Shown piece by piece: positions 47,853 through 56,767 of a stretch of DNA of 64,000 nucleotides. The notes under the pieces are model-generated. The model did no database searches. It was not told where the DNA came from and saw only the letters and a list, made by a program, of their open reading frames with translations. The stretch is from Betaproteobacteria bacterium (GTDB lineage Bacteria > Pseudomonadota > Gammaproteobacteria > Burkholderiales > Burkholderiaceae_C). Both the position numbers and the translations under genes were made by a program. The first letter of the stretch is position 1. Every line of letters begins with the position of its first letter. The stretch spans positions 1-64,000 of the forward strand of contig JABCYW010000002.1 in the NCBI GenBank assembly GCA_013289985.1. Reading direction: 5' to 3'.

Positions 47853-49526
47853 ATGACGACCGTCGCCGACTCGCCCTGGACCCGCCAGCGCGGCAATCGC
47901 GCGGCGCGTCTCGCGCGCGCCTCCGCGCTGGCCGGCGTGCGGGCGAAGACGGTGGAGGCCGGCGCCATCGTCGCGCTGCTGGAGGCGCTGATCGAGCCCG
48001 GCGACCGCGTGTGCCTGGAGGGCGACAACCAGAAGCAGGCCGACTTCCTCGCGCGCGCGCTGACGCAGGTGGCGCCCGCGCGCGTGCACGACCTGCACAT
48101 GGTGCAATCGGTGCTGTCGCTGCCCGAGCACCTCGACGTGTTCGAGCTGGGCATCGCCAGCAGGCTCGACTTCTCGTTCTCGGGCCCGCAGGCCGCGCGC
48201 CTCGCGCAGCTGCTGGGCCAGGGCAAGCTGCAGATCGGCGCGATCCACACCTACCTCGAGCTGTTCGGCCGCTACTTCATCGACCTCACGCCCAAGGTGT
48301 CGCTGATCGCGGCGCAGGCCGCCGACGCACAGGGCAACCTCTACACCGGGCCCAACACCGAGGACACGCCGGCCATCGTCGAGGCCACCGCGTTCAAGAG
48401 CGGCATCGTGGTGGCGCAGGTCAACGAGATCGTCGACCGGCTGCCGCGCGTGGACATCCCCGCCGACTGGGTCGACTTCGTCGTGAAGGCGCCCCAGCCC
48501 GCCTTCATCGAGCCGCTGTTCACGCGCGACCCGGCGCAGATCTCCGAGATCCAGGTGCTGATGGCGATGATGGCCATCAAGGGCATCTACGCGGAATACG
48601 GCGTGCAGTCGCTCAACCACGGCATCGGCTTCGACACCGCGGCCATCGAGCTGCTGCTGCCCACCTATGGCGAACGCCTCGGCCTGAAGGGGAAGATCTG
48701 CCGCCACTGGGCGCTCAATCCGCATCCGGCGCTGATCCCCGCCATCGAGGCCGGCTGGGTCGAGTCGGTGCACTCGTTCGGCTCCGAGCTGGGCATGGAG
48801 GACTACATCCGCGCGCGGCCCGACGTGTTCTTCACCGGCGCCGACGGCAGCCTGCGCAGCAACCGCGCGTTCTGCCAGGCGGCCGGCCACTACGCGTGCG
48901 ACCTGTTCATCGGCTCGACGCTGCAGATGGACATGCAGGGCAACAGCTCCACCGCCACGCTGGGCCGCATCGCGGGCTTCGGCGGCGCGCCCAACATGGG
49001 CGCCGACGCGCGCGGCCGGCGCCACGCGAGCGAGGCCTGGCTGAAGGCTGGCCGCGAGGCACGCAGCGGCCTGTCCGGCGCGCGCGGCACGCCGCGCGGC
49101 CAGAAGCTGGTGGTGCAGATGGTGGAGACCTTCCGCGAGCACATGCAGCCCGCGTTTGTCGAGACGCTGGACGCGTGGAAGCTGGCCGAGCAGGCCAAGC
49201 TCGCGCTGCCGCCCATCATGATCTACGGCGACGACGTGACGCACGTGCTGACCGAGGAAGGCATCGCCAACCTGCTGCTGTGCCGCGACGACGAGGAACG
49301 CGAGCAGGCGATCCGCGGCGTCGCGGGCTTCACGCCGGCGGGCCAGTGGCGCGACCGCGCGATGGTGGAGCGGCTGCGCCAGCGCGGCGTCATCCGCCGG
49401 CCGGCCGACCTCGGCATCGATCCGCGCGACGCCACGCGCAACCTGCTGGCCGCGCGCACGATGCGCGACCTGGTTCGTGCCTCGGGCGGCCTGTACCAGC
49501 CGCCGCGGCGCTTCCGCAACTGGTGA
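47853..49526 (+). CDS. mdcA: Malonate decarboxylase alpha subunit (malonate:ACP transferase)
   Basis: 557 residues. It exchanges the acetyl group on the special acyl carrier protein MdcC for malonate. CLEGDNQKQADFLARAL near the start, EDTPAIVEATAFKSGIVVAQVNEI, and the glycine-rich GRIAGFGGAPNMGADARGRRH are conserved in MdcA and MadA. Starts one base after dctM, so transporter and enzyme genes form one transcript. Heads the order mdcA-C-D-E-G-B-H. Confidence 0.95.
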   Translation: MTTVADSPWTRQRGNRAARLARASALAGVRAKTVEAGAIVALLEALIEPGDRVCLEGDNQKQADFLARALTQVAPARVHDLHMVQSVLSLPEHLDVFELGIASRLDFSFSGPQAARLAQLLGQGKLQIGAIHTYLELFGRYFIDLTPKVSLIAAQAADAQGNLYTGPNTEDTPAIVEATAFKSGIVVAQVNEIVDRLPRVDIPADWVDFVVKAPQPAFIEPLFTRDPAQISEIQVLMAMMAIKGIYAEYGVQSLNHGIGFDTAAIELLLPTYGERLGLKGKICRHWALNPHPALIPAIEAGWVESVHSFGSELGMEDYIRARPDVFFTGADGSLRSNRAFCQAAGHYACDLFIGSTLQMDMQGNSSTATLGRIAGFGGAPNMGADARGRRHASEAWLKAGREARSGLSGARGTPRGQKLVVQMVETFREHMQPAFVETLDAWKLAEQAKLALPPIMIYGDDVTHVLTEEGIANLLLCRDDEEREQAIRGVAGFTPAGQWRDRAMVERLRQRGVIRRPADLGIDPRDATRNLLAARTMRDLVRASGGLYQPPRRFRNW

Positions 49527-49541
49527 GCGACGGAGGAGCGC

Positions 49542-49862
49542 ATGGCCGGCATGGAGACCCTGCACTACGCGTTCGACGGCGGCCGCGCGCTGCCGCCGTT
49601 CGCGCCGGCGCTGGTGGGCGTGGTCGCGTCGGGCAACCTGGAGGTGCTGGTGGAGCCCGCCGCCGGTACCGGGTGCCGTATCGACGTCGACACCTCCGCC
49701 CGCGGCTTCGGCCCGATCTGGGAGGCCGTTCTGCGTGACTTCCACGCGCGCCACGGGCTCGGCGGCCTCGTCGTGTCCATCCACGACATGGGCGCGACGC
49801 CGGCCGTGGTGAGCCTGCGGCTGGACCAGGCGATCTCCGCGATCGGTGGAGCGACGCCATGA
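49542..49862 (+). CDS. mdcC: Malonate decarboxylase acyl carrier protein (delta subunit)
   Basis: 106 residues. Small acyl carrier protein that carries a 2'-(5''-phosphoribosyl)-3'-dephospho-CoA arm. The attachment serine is in VVASGNLEVL (Ser30 from this start), and SIHDMGATPAVVSLRLDQA near the C-terminus is family-typical. GACGGAGGAG precedes the ATG. Its stop overlaps mdcD as ATGA. Confidence 0.9.
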   Translation: MAGMETLHYAFDGGRALPPFAPALVGVVASGNLEVLVEPAAGTGCRIDVDTSARGFGPIWEAVLRDFHARHGLGGLVVSIHDMGATPAVVSLRLDQAISAIGGATP

Positions 49863-50758
49863 ACGCGAGCTTCGCCGAACTGTCGGCCCGCGAGCGCCTG
49901 GCCGCGGTCGTCGACGCCGGGTCGTTCCATGAATGGCTGCCGCCGTCCGAACGCGTGATGAGCCCGCACCTGGCGCAGCTGGGCGTGCCCGCGGCCTTCG
50001 ACGACGGCGTCGCCATCGGCCGCGCCACGCTGGCCGGCCGCGTGATCTTCGTCGCGGCGCAGGAGGGCGAGTTCATGGGCGGCGGCGTCGGCGAGGTGCA
50101 CGGCGCCAAGCTGGCGGGCCTGCTGCGCCGCGCGCTGCGCGACCGGCCCGCCGCGGTGGTGCTGCTCGCCGAGTCCGGCGGCGTGCGGCTGCACGAGGCC
50201 AACGCCGGGCTGATCGCCGTCTCCGAGGTGATGCGCGCGCTGCTGGACGTGCGCGCCGCGGGCATCCCGACGATCGTGCTCATCGGCGGCGCCAACGGCT
50301 GCTTCGGCGGCATGGGCATCGTCGCGCGCTGCGCCGACACGGTGGTGATGAGCGACATCGCGCGGCATGCGATGTCCGGCCCCGAGGTGATCGAGTCGGC
50401 CCACGGCGCGGGCGAGTTCGACTCGCGCGATCGGGCGCTCGTCTGGCGCACGACGGGCGGCAAGCATCGCTGGCTCACCGGCGACTGCGACGAGCTGGTG
50501 GAGGACGACCCGGACGCCTTCCGCGCGGCCGCGATCGCGGCGCTGGCGGCGCATGGTCCGCTGACGCTGGCCGCGTTGCAGCAGGAGTCGGCGTTGCTGC
50601 AGCGGCGCGCCGACGTCGACGGCGACAACGCCGACGCGTTCGAGCTGTGGTCGCGGCTGGGCGTGGACGATGCCCGTGCCGTGCCCGACCTCGACGCCGA
50701 CGCGGTGCGCGCCCGGCGCCCCGTGGCGATGGCGCCCCTCGCGACGGGAGGCGCGTGA
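49859..50758 (+). CDS. mdcD: Malonate decarboxylase beta subunit
   Basis: 299 residues. With MdcE it decarboxylates malonyl-ACP to acetyl-ACP without biotin; the pair is related to the two halves of acetyl-CoA carboxyltransferase. EFMGGGVGEVHGAKLAG and LLAESGGVRLHEANAGL (oxyanion-hole glycines) and GANGCFGGMGIVARCADTVVMSD are diagnostic. 4-bp overlaps at both ends with neighbours (ATGA and TGATG style). Confidence 0.95.
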   Translation: MNASFAELSARERLAAVVDAGSFHEWLPPSERVMSPHLAQLGVPAAFDDGVAIGRATLAGRVIFVAAQEGEFMGGGVGEVHGAKLAGLLRRALRDRPAAVVLLAESGGVRLHEANAGLIAVSEVMRALLDVRAAGIPTIVLIGGANGCFGGMGIVARCADTVVMSDIARHAMSGPEVIESAHGAGEFDSRDRALVWRTTGGKHRWLTGDCDELVEDDPDAFRAAAIAALAAHGPLTLAALQQESALLQRRADVDGDNADAFELWSRLGVDDARAVPDLDADAVRARRPVAMAPLATGGA

Positions 50759-51456
50759 TGGACTGGCCCACGCTCGCCACGCGGCTGTTCGGCGACGCGC
50801 ACGCCATCGTCGCCGACGGCGACTTCCTCGGCGGCACGGCGACGTTCGACGGCGCCGCGATCGCCGTCGTCGGCACCACGAACCACGCCGCGGTCGGCGT
50901 GGAGCTCGCGCTGCGCCAGGCGCGCGCGATCCTGGCGACGATTGCCGAGCATCCTGGCCGGCCGTTGCTGCTGCTGGTGGACACGCAGGGCCAGAAGCTG
51001 CGCCGGCGCGACGAGCTGCTGGGCATCCACCGCGCGATGGCCCACCTCGGCTGCTGTCTCGACCTCGCTCGCCGCGAGGGCCATCCGGTCGTCGGCCTCG
51101 TCTACGACCAGGCCCTGTCGGGCGGCTTCATCACGTCGGGGCTGATGGCCGACGCCTGCCACGCGCTGCCCGAGGCCGAGATCCGCGTGATGCGCGTGCC
51201 CGCGATGGCGCGCGTCACCAAGCTTGCGGAGGAGCTGCTGGAATCGCTGTCGCGCACCAACCCCGTCTTCGCGCCGGGCGTGGCGAACTACGTGGCGATG
51301 GGCGGCGTGCGTTCGCTGTGGGAGGGCGACCTGGCCGCGGGCCTGCGTGCGGCGCTGGCCGATCGCGACACCGCCGATCGGCGCGCGGAAGAGGGCGCGC
51401 GGCGCGGCGGCCGCCGCGTCGCCAGCGACGTGATGCGCCGCGTGCTCGAGGCGTGA
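50758..51456 (+). CDS. mdcE: Malonate decarboxylase gamma subunit
   Basis: 232 residues, carboxyltransferase C-half-like partner of MdcD. VDTQGQKLRRRDELLGIHRAMAHLGCCLDLARREGHPVVGLVYDQALSGGFITSGL is the conserved core, followed by MRVPAMARVTK. Slightly shorter than many MdcE proteins, with a basic C-terminal tail. Start and stop both overlap neighbours by one base (TGATG). Confidence 0.93.
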   Translation: MDWPTLATRLFGDAHAIVADGDFLGGTATFDGAAIAVVGTTNHAAVGVELALRQARAILATIAEHPGRPLLLLVDTQGQKLRRRDELLGIHRAMAHLGCCLDLARREGHPVVGLVYDQALSGGFITSGLMADACHALPEAEIRVMRVPAMARVTKLAEELLESLSRTNPVFAPGVANYVAMGGVRSLWEGDLAAGLRAALADRDTADRRAEEGARRGGRRVASDVMRRVLEA

Positions 51457-52133
51457 TGGCCGAGGTGCAGCTTGCCGCGGAGCCGGTGGCGCTGCGCCGC
51501 CAGCAACTGCTGCGCCTGTCGGGCGAGGGCTGGGCGCGCGTGCTCGACGCGCCCTGGGACGCTATCGCGCGCCAGTGCCTGGCGCTGTGGGCCGCGCGCG
51601 GCCTGCCGCTGGTCGTCACGCGCCAGCCCGTGCCGGCCGCGGACACGCTGGCCACCGGACTGCCCGCGCCGGCGCGGTTCCGGCGTCTGCGGCTGGCGGT
51701 GGCCGTCGCGCCGCGGCACGTGATGTCCCTTGACGAGTTCCCGGCGGCCGAGGCCATCGCGCGCCTGCTGCCGCGTTCTAGCGTCGCCGCGTGGCGCGCG
51801 TTGACCGGCGCGCTGGCCGGGGCCGGCTGCGCGCCGCGCGTGTACGGCGGCTACGGCTGGCAGGCCCTCACGCGGCTGGCCTACGTGCACGCGGACTCCG
51901 ACATCGACCTGCTGCTGCCGGTGGAATCGTCCGTGCGGGCCGACGCGGTGGCGCGCGTCCTCGCGACGGCGGCATGGACGGGTCCGCGGCTGGACGGCGA
52001 GCTGCTGTTTCCCGACGGCGCGGCGGTGGCGTGGCGCGAATGGCTGGCGCACCGCGAGGGCCGCTCAGCGCGGGTGCTGGTGAAGCGCCTGCATGGCGTG
52101 GCGCTCGAGGCGCCCGGTGCGAGGCTCGCATGA
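51456..52133 (+). CDS. mdcG: Phosphoribosyl-dephospho-CoA transferase (holo-MdcC synthase)
   Basis: 225 residues. It attaches the dephospho-CoA derived arm made by MdcB to the serine of MdcC. Nucleotidyltransferase-type active site in YGGYGWQALTRLAYVHADSDIDLLLPV (about residues 128-154), where the DSDID aspartates bind metal; VVTRQPV and PAPARFRRLRLAVAV in the N-terminal half are typical of MdcG. Overlaps mdcB by ATGA. Confidence 0.9.
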   Translation: MAEVQLAAEPVALRRQQLLRLSGEGWARVLDAPWDAIARQCLALWAARGLPLVVTRQPVPAADTLATGLPAPARFRRLRLAVAVAPRHVMSLDEFPAAEAIARLLPRSSVAAWRALTGALAGAGCAPRVYGGYGWQALTRLAYVHADSDIDLLLPVESSVRADAVARVLATAAWTGPRLDGELLFPDGAAVAWREWLAHREGRSARVLVKRLHGVALEAPGARLA

Positions 52134-52993
52134 GCGCGGCCCTGTCGCGCGCCGATGACGAAGCCCCGGCGGCGAACGCGTTCCATGCCGCGCTGGGGCG
52201 CGCCGCCATCGTCTCGCTGTACGACGAACTCGCGCTGGAACCCAAGCCGGGCCTGGTGTCGTTCGCCGACGCCGGCAGTCACGACGACATGGACGCGTCC
52301 ACCTTCCTGCGCAGCCTGTTCGCGCTGCGCCACTTCTTCGTGCACGTGGCGGCGCAGGGCGCGGCGAGCGCCGACTTCGCGCCGCTGGAGGCGCTGGGCA
52401 TCGCCGCCGAGACGCGCATGCTGCGGGCCACCGGCGGCGTCAACACCCATCGCGGCGCCATCTTCACGCTGGGCCTGCTGTGCGCCGCCGCAGGCGCGGC
52501 CGGCCGCGCCTGCGACGCCGCCAGGCTGCGCGGCACGCTGATGGCGCGCTGGGGCCCGGCGCTGGCCCATCGCGCCACGCTCGCGCACGACTCGCACGGC
52601 GCCCGCGCGGCGCGCCGGCACGGCCTGCGCAGCGCCTCCGAGGAGGCCGCGCTGGGCCTGCCCACGCTGTTCGACCACGTGCTGCCGGCCCTGCGTGACG
52701 CGCGCCGGGCCGGCGCCGACGACCGCGGCGCGCGGCTGCACGCGCTCTTCACCGCCATGGCCGAGGTGGACGACACCAACCTCGTGCATCGCGGCGGACT
52801 GCAGGGCTTGCATGACGCGAAGTCGCTGGCGCGCCGGTTCCTTGCCGACGGCGGCGGCCTGGGCTCCGACGCCGTCGCGCGCGCAGCCCGCGTGCACGCG
52901 GTGTTCGTCGAACGCCGGCTGTCCCCGGGCGGCGCGGCCGACCTGCTCGCCGCGGCCTGCTGGGTCGACCGCATAGAACGGATGGTGCGATGA
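52130..52993 (+). CDS. mdcB: Triphosphoribosyl-dephospho-CoA synthase
   Basis: 287 residues. Condenses dephospho-CoA with ATP to form the prosthetic group precursor for MdcC. The CitG/MdcB family blocks are YDELALEPKPGLVSFADAGSHDDMD (residues 33-57), ATGGVNTHRGAIFTLGLL, and AEVDDTNLVHRGGLQGL, all intact. Overlaps both neighbours by 4 bases. Confidence 0.94.
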   Translation: MSAALSRADDEAPAANAFHAALGRAAIVSLYDELALEPKPGLVSFADAGSHDDMDASTFLRSLFALRHFFVHVAAQGAASADFAPLEALGIAAETRMLRATGGVNTHRGAIFTLGLLCAAAGAAGRACDAARLRGTLMARWGPALAHRATLAHDSHGARAARRHGLRSASEEAALGLPTLFDHVLPALRDARRAGADDRGARLHALFTAMAEVDDTNLVHRGGLQGLHDAKSLARRFLADGGGLGSDAVARAARVHAVFVERRLSPGGAADLLAAACWVDRIERMVR

Positions 52994-53910
52994 GCGTCGC
53001 GCTGTTGTTCCCCGGCCAGGGCACGCAGCACACGGCGATGTTGCCGTGGCTGGCGTCCGAGCCCGCGGCGCGGCCGGTGCTGGCCTGGATGGCCGAGCAC
53101 CTGGGCGGCGATTGGCGCGCCCGCGTCGCCGACGCGGACTGGTCGCAGTCCAACGCGATCGCCCAGCCGCTGGTGACCGGCGCCAGCCTCGCGGCCTGGG
53201 CCGCGCTGGAGGGCGGCCTGCCGCGTGTGGTCGCGGTGGCGGGCTACAGCGTGGGCGAGCTCGCGGCGTGCGTGGCGTCGGGGATGCTGGCGGCCGGCGA
53301 CGCGCTCGCGTTGGCGCGGCGGCGCGCGGCCGCGATGGACGCCTGCGCGGGCGACGGGCGGGCGGGCCTGCTGGGCCTGTCCGACGCCGATCCGGCGGAC
53401 GTCGATGCGGCGTGCGCGCGCTGGGGCCTCGAGGTGGCGATCCGCACCGGCGAGCGGCGCTGCATCGTCGGCGGCGGGCGCGCCGCGCTCGACGAGGCGG
53501 CGGCGCACCTGGCCGCGTTGGGCGCGAAGACCACGCCGCTGGGCGTTCGCGTGGCCTCGCACACGAGCGTGATGCGCGCGGCCGTGCCTGCGCTGGCGCG
53601 GGCGCTCGCCGAAGCGCCCTGGCGCGCGCCGCGCGTCGCCTGGGTGGCGGGCATCACCGGCGCGGTGGAACGCGATCCGGTCGAGGTGCGGCGGCTGCTC
53701 GCCGAGCAGGTGGCCACTACCGTGCGCTGGGACGCGTGCATGGACGCGGTGGCCGAGCGCCGGCCCGGCGCCGTGCTGGAGGTGGGGCCGGGCACGACGC
53801 TCGTGCGCCTCTGGCGCGAGCGCTTCCCGGCCATCCCGGCGCGCGCCTGCGACGAGTTCGCGAGCCGGCGCGAGATCGTCGAATGGATCGCGGACGCCGC
53901 GCGACCTTGA
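52990..53910 (+). CDS. mdcH: Malonate decarboxylase malonyltransferase (epsilon subunit)
   Basis: 306 residues, FabD-like acyltransferase that loads malonyl from malonyl-CoA onto MdcC to start the cycle. FPGQGTQHTAM at the N-terminus, nucleophile serine in GYSVGE (about residue 85), and the catalytic histidine in RVASHTSVM. The final block VLEVGPGTTL is also typical. Last gene of the operon; no clear terminator follows in the 100 bases to the next gene. Confidence 0.93.
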   Translation: MSVALLFPGQGTQHTAMLPWLASEPAARPVLAWMAEHLGGDWRARVADADWSQSNAIAQPLVTGASLAAWAALEGGLPRVVAVAGYSVGELAACVASGMLAAGDALALARRRAAAMDACAGDGRAGLLGLSDADPADVDAACARWGLEVAIRTGERRCIVGGGRAALDEAAAHLAALGAKTTPLGVRVASHTSVMRAAVPALARALAEAPWRAPRVAWVAGITGAVERDPVEVRRLLAEQVATTVRWDACMDAVAERRPGAVLEVGPGTTLVRLWRERFPAIPARACDEFASRREIVEWIADAARP

Positions 53911-54016
53911 TACCTCCACCGGTATGCGGCGCCGGGCCGCCGAATCCCTGCGGAAGAGGCGGCCTGGCATTCGGCGCTAAGCTCGGCCACCTGCCGATCC
54001 GCCTCGAAAGCCGTCC

Positions 54017-55900
54017 GTGACCCCCCAGCCGCCCGCTCCGCCCGCCCTTCCGACGAAGTTCCATGCCGGCGGCCTCGTCAACGGCGCGGTGGTGCTGGGG
54101 CTGCTGTATTTCGGACGCGAGGTGCTGGTGCCGATCACGCTGGCCATGATCCTGAGCCTGCTGATCGCGCCGCTGGTGCGCAAGCTGCGTCGCGTCGTGC
54201 GCTCGCAGGTGACGGCCGTGCTGGGCTCCGTCGTGGTGCTGACGATCCTGGTGGGCGGCCTGGCGGCGGTGATCGTCTCGCAGGTGGTGGCGATGGCCGA
54301 GGGCCTGCCGCAGTACGAGTCCACCATCCGCGACAAGCTCCATGCGGTGCAGGACGTGACGCTGGGCCGCGTGATGCAGGGCGAGACGGGGCGCATGATG
54401 AGCCGGCTGGGCGCGGAGGCCGACGCGGCCTCGGCGCCGGCGCGTGCCACGCTGGAGGGTGCGCCGCTGACCGCGTCGGGCGCGGTGCCGGTGGAGGTGC
54501 GTCCGCGGGAGCAGACGCCGGTGGAGGTGATCTCGCACCTGTTCTCGTCCATCTGGGGGCCGCTGGGCCGCGCGAGCATCGTGCTGATCGTGATGGTGTT
54601 CGTGCTGCTGGAGCACGAGGCGCTGCGCGACCGCTTCATCCGGCTGCTGGGCGGCGCCGACCTGCGCCGCACCACGCAGGCCTTCAACGACGCCGGCGAA
54701 CGGCTGTCGCGCTTCTTCGTGTCGCAGCTGGCGGTCAACGTGGGCGTGGGCGTGGCGGTGTGGCTGGGCCTGATGCTGATCGGGCTGCCGCACGCGCTGC
54801 TGTGGGCGGTGCTCACGGCGCTGCTGCGCTTCGTGCCCTACGTGGGCGTGTTCATCGCGGCCGGCAGCGCGGGGCTGATGGCCGCCGCGGTCGATCCGGG
54901 CTGGTCGCTGCTGCTCGAGACGCTGGGCCTGTTCGCCGCGGTGGAGCTGGTCTCGTCGCAGGTGGTGGAGCCGCAGCTGTACGGCCACAGCACGGGGCTG
55001 TCGCCGTTGTCGGTGGTGGTGGCGGCGATCTTCTGGAGCTGGATCTGGGGCCCCATCGGCCTGCTCCTGTCGACGCCGCTGACGCTGTGCCTGGTGGTGG
55101 CGGGCCGCCACATCAAGGGGCTCGCCTTCCTCGACGTGCTGCTGGGCGACACGCCGGCGCTGTCGATGTCGGAGCGCTTCTACCAGCGCGCGATCTCGGG
55201 CGACCACGAGGAGATCGTCGCGGCCGCGCACGCCTATCTCAAGCGCAAGTCGTTCGCGCGCTACTGCGACAAGATCCTGATGCCGGCGCTGCAGCTGGCC
55301 GGCGCCGACCTCGGCAAGCACACCATCACGCCGGGGCAGCAGGCCATGGTCAAGAGCACCATCGCCCGCGTCATCGAATCGCTGGGCACCGACGGCTGCC
55401 GCCCGACGCGGCGCAGCCGCCGCGGCTCTGTGCTGGACGAGACCAGCATCGGCACCCACCTGCGGCAGCAGCGCGAGGACGCGATGGGCAAGTGGCAGGG
55501 CCCGGTGGTGGTGCCGCCGGGCTCTGTGGCGCTGTGCATCGGCCTGGGCTCGATGCGCGACGACCTCGTCACCGAGCTGCTGGTGCGCATCCTGCGGACG
55601 CAGGACATCGACGCCCGTCACCTCTCGCTGGACGACCTGGACCGCGGGCCGCCGCCTGGCGCGAGCACCGACGGCGTCGCGATGGTGTTCGTCGTCACCG
55701 CGGCGCCTGCCGAAGAGTGGGCGCGCATCTCGGAGATCCTGCCCGGGCTGCGCGAGCGCTTCGCCGACGCCGTGTTCGTCGGCCTGCTGTCCGAGGGCGA
55801 GTTCGCGCCGGCCGACGAGGCGCTGGACGTGGTCGTCCGCTCCTTCGAGTCCGCGGCCGCCGAGGCGGCCGCGCGTTACAGCAAGACACCGGTCGCCTGA
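54017..55900 (+). CDS. AI-2E family membrane protein with long cytoplasmic C-terminal extension
   Basis: 627 residues from a GTG. The first 375 residues are a typical AI-2E (PerM/YdiK-like) protein: two early helices, a soluble segment (about 85-190), then FFVSQLAVNVGVGVAVWLGLMLIGLPHALLWAVLTALLRFVPYVGVFI and QVVEPQLYGHSTGLSPLSVV. A further 250 soluble residues follow, with helices (380-480) and a Rossmann-like end (about 505-610: VALCIGLGSMRDDLVTELLVRILRTQDID). Transport of AI-2 is disputed for this family; some members are Na+/H+ antiporters. The role of the tail is unknown. Confidence 0.85.
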   Translation: MTPQPPAPPALPTKFHAGGLVNGAVVLGLLYFGREVLVPITLAMILSLLIAPLVRKLRRVVRSQVTAVLGSVVVLTILVGGLAAVIVSQVVAMAEGLPQYESTIRDKLHAVQDVTLGRVMQGETGRMMSRLGAEADAASAPARATLEGAPLTASGAVPVEVRPREQTPVEVISHLFSSIWGPLGRASIVLIVMVFVLLEHEALRDRFIRLLGGADLRRTTQAFNDAGERLSRFFVSQLAVNVGVGVAVWLGLMLIGLPHALLWAVLTALLRFVPYVGVFIAAGSAGLMAAAVDPGWSLLLETLGLFAAVELVSSQVVEPQLYGHSTGLSPLSVVVAAIFWSWIWGPIGLLLSTPLTLCLVVAGRHIKGLAFLDVLLGDTPALSMSERFYQRAISGDHEEIVAAAHAYLKRKSFARYCDKILMPALQLAGADLGKHTITPGQQAMVKSTIARVIESLGTDGCRPTRRSRRGSVLDETSIGTHLRQQREDAMGKWQGPVVVPPGSVALCIGLGSMRDDLVTELLVRILRTQDIDARHLSLDDLDRGPPPGASTDGVAMVFVVTAAPAEEWARISEILPGLRERFADAVFVGLLSEGEFAPADEALDVVVRSFESAAAEAAARYSKTPVA

Positions 55901-56040
55901 CGAGGATGTGCAAAACGGCCGCTCAAATGCCGTTGACAGGGCATCGCCGGCTGCCCGGCGCGGGGTCAAACCGGCGATACTGAGGCGAAGAATCCCCTGC
56001 ACCCTCCGTTGCCGCGCGGCAGCGCCTGCGTTCCCCTCGA

Positions 56041-56691
56041 ATGTCCGCACGCAAATCCGGTCCGATCGACTACAACTCGCTGCCCGAGATCCTGCGTCCG
56101 CTGGCCGAGCGCAGCGAGATTCGCCGCTTCCGCAAGGGCTCCCTGGTGCTCGACGAGGGCGACCGCGGCGACGCGCTGCTGATCATCCTGGCCGGCGAGC
56201 TGCGCGCCTTCACCGGCTCGGACACCGGCCGCCACGTCACCTACGGCCTGTTCGGCCCGGGCGACTACCTGGGCGAGATGGGACTGGACGGCGGCGCGCG
56301 CATGGCCAGCGTCGAGGCGCTGTCGGACACCACCTGCGCCTATGTCGAGAAGGCCACGCTGACGCAGTACATCGGCGAACGCCCGCAGTTCGCGTTCGAG
56401 CTCATCGCCAAGGTGATCCAGCGCGCCCGCGTGGCCACCCTGGCGGCCAGCCAGTACGCGCTCAACGACGCCTACGGCCGGCTCAAGCGCTGGCTGGACG
56501 CGGTGGCGCAGGCGCAGTTCGACGGCACGCGCCTGGTGCGCGAACCGCTGGCCGAGATCGACCTGCCGCAGCGCCTTGGGTGCTCGCAGGAGATGGCCGG
56601 CAGCATCCTGCGCGACCTGGAGCACGCGGCCATCATCTCGCTGGAGGATGGGCGCCTGCGCATCCTGCGTGAGCTTCCTTCGCACTGGTAG
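56041..56691 (+). CDS. Crp/Fnr family transcriptional regulator
   Basis: 216 residues. Cyclic-nucleotide-binding-type beta-roll at residues 15-125 (FRKGSLVLDEGDRGDALLIILAGELRAF, then YGLFGPGDYLGEMGLDGG), long dimer helix, and a C-terminal winged helix with IDLPQRLGCSQEMAGSILRDLEHAAIISLEDGRL. There is no Fnr-type cysteine cluster, so oxygen sensing by Fe-S is unlikely, and the cAMP-contact Arg/Ser pair is not evident. Ligand unknown. It converges with ilvA across a REP-like inverted repeat. Confidence 0.88.
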   Translation: MSARKSGPIDYNSLPEILRPLAERSEIRRFRKGSLVLDEGDRGDALLIILAGELRAFTGSDTGRHVTYGLFGPGDYLGEMGLDGGARMASVEALSDTTCAYVEKATLTQYIGERPQFAFELIAKVIQRARVATLAASQYALNDAYGRLKRWLDAVAQAQFDGTRLVREPLAEIDLPQRLGCSQEMAGSILRDLEHAAIISLEDGRLRILRELPSHW

Positions 56692-56695
56692 GCCC

Positions 56696-56762
56696 GGGGT
56701 CAGGCACCCGCCCGCCGCGCCGTCAGCCAAGGGGTGACGTCTTCGGGCGGGAGCCAGACCCC
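56696..56762. repeat. REP-like inverted repeat between convergent genes
   Basis: Left arm GGGGTCAGGCACCCGCCCG (56696-56714), right arm CGGGCGGGAGCCAGACCCC (56744-56762); 17 of 19 positions pair, with a 29-base loop. It fills the 76-base gap between crp-like and ilvA stops. The GGGGTCAGGCACC core is the kind of sequence repeated in REP/BIME elements of beta-proteobacteria. It may serve as a two-way terminator although no T run follows. Confidence 0.55.
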
Positions 56763-56767
56763 TTGCG

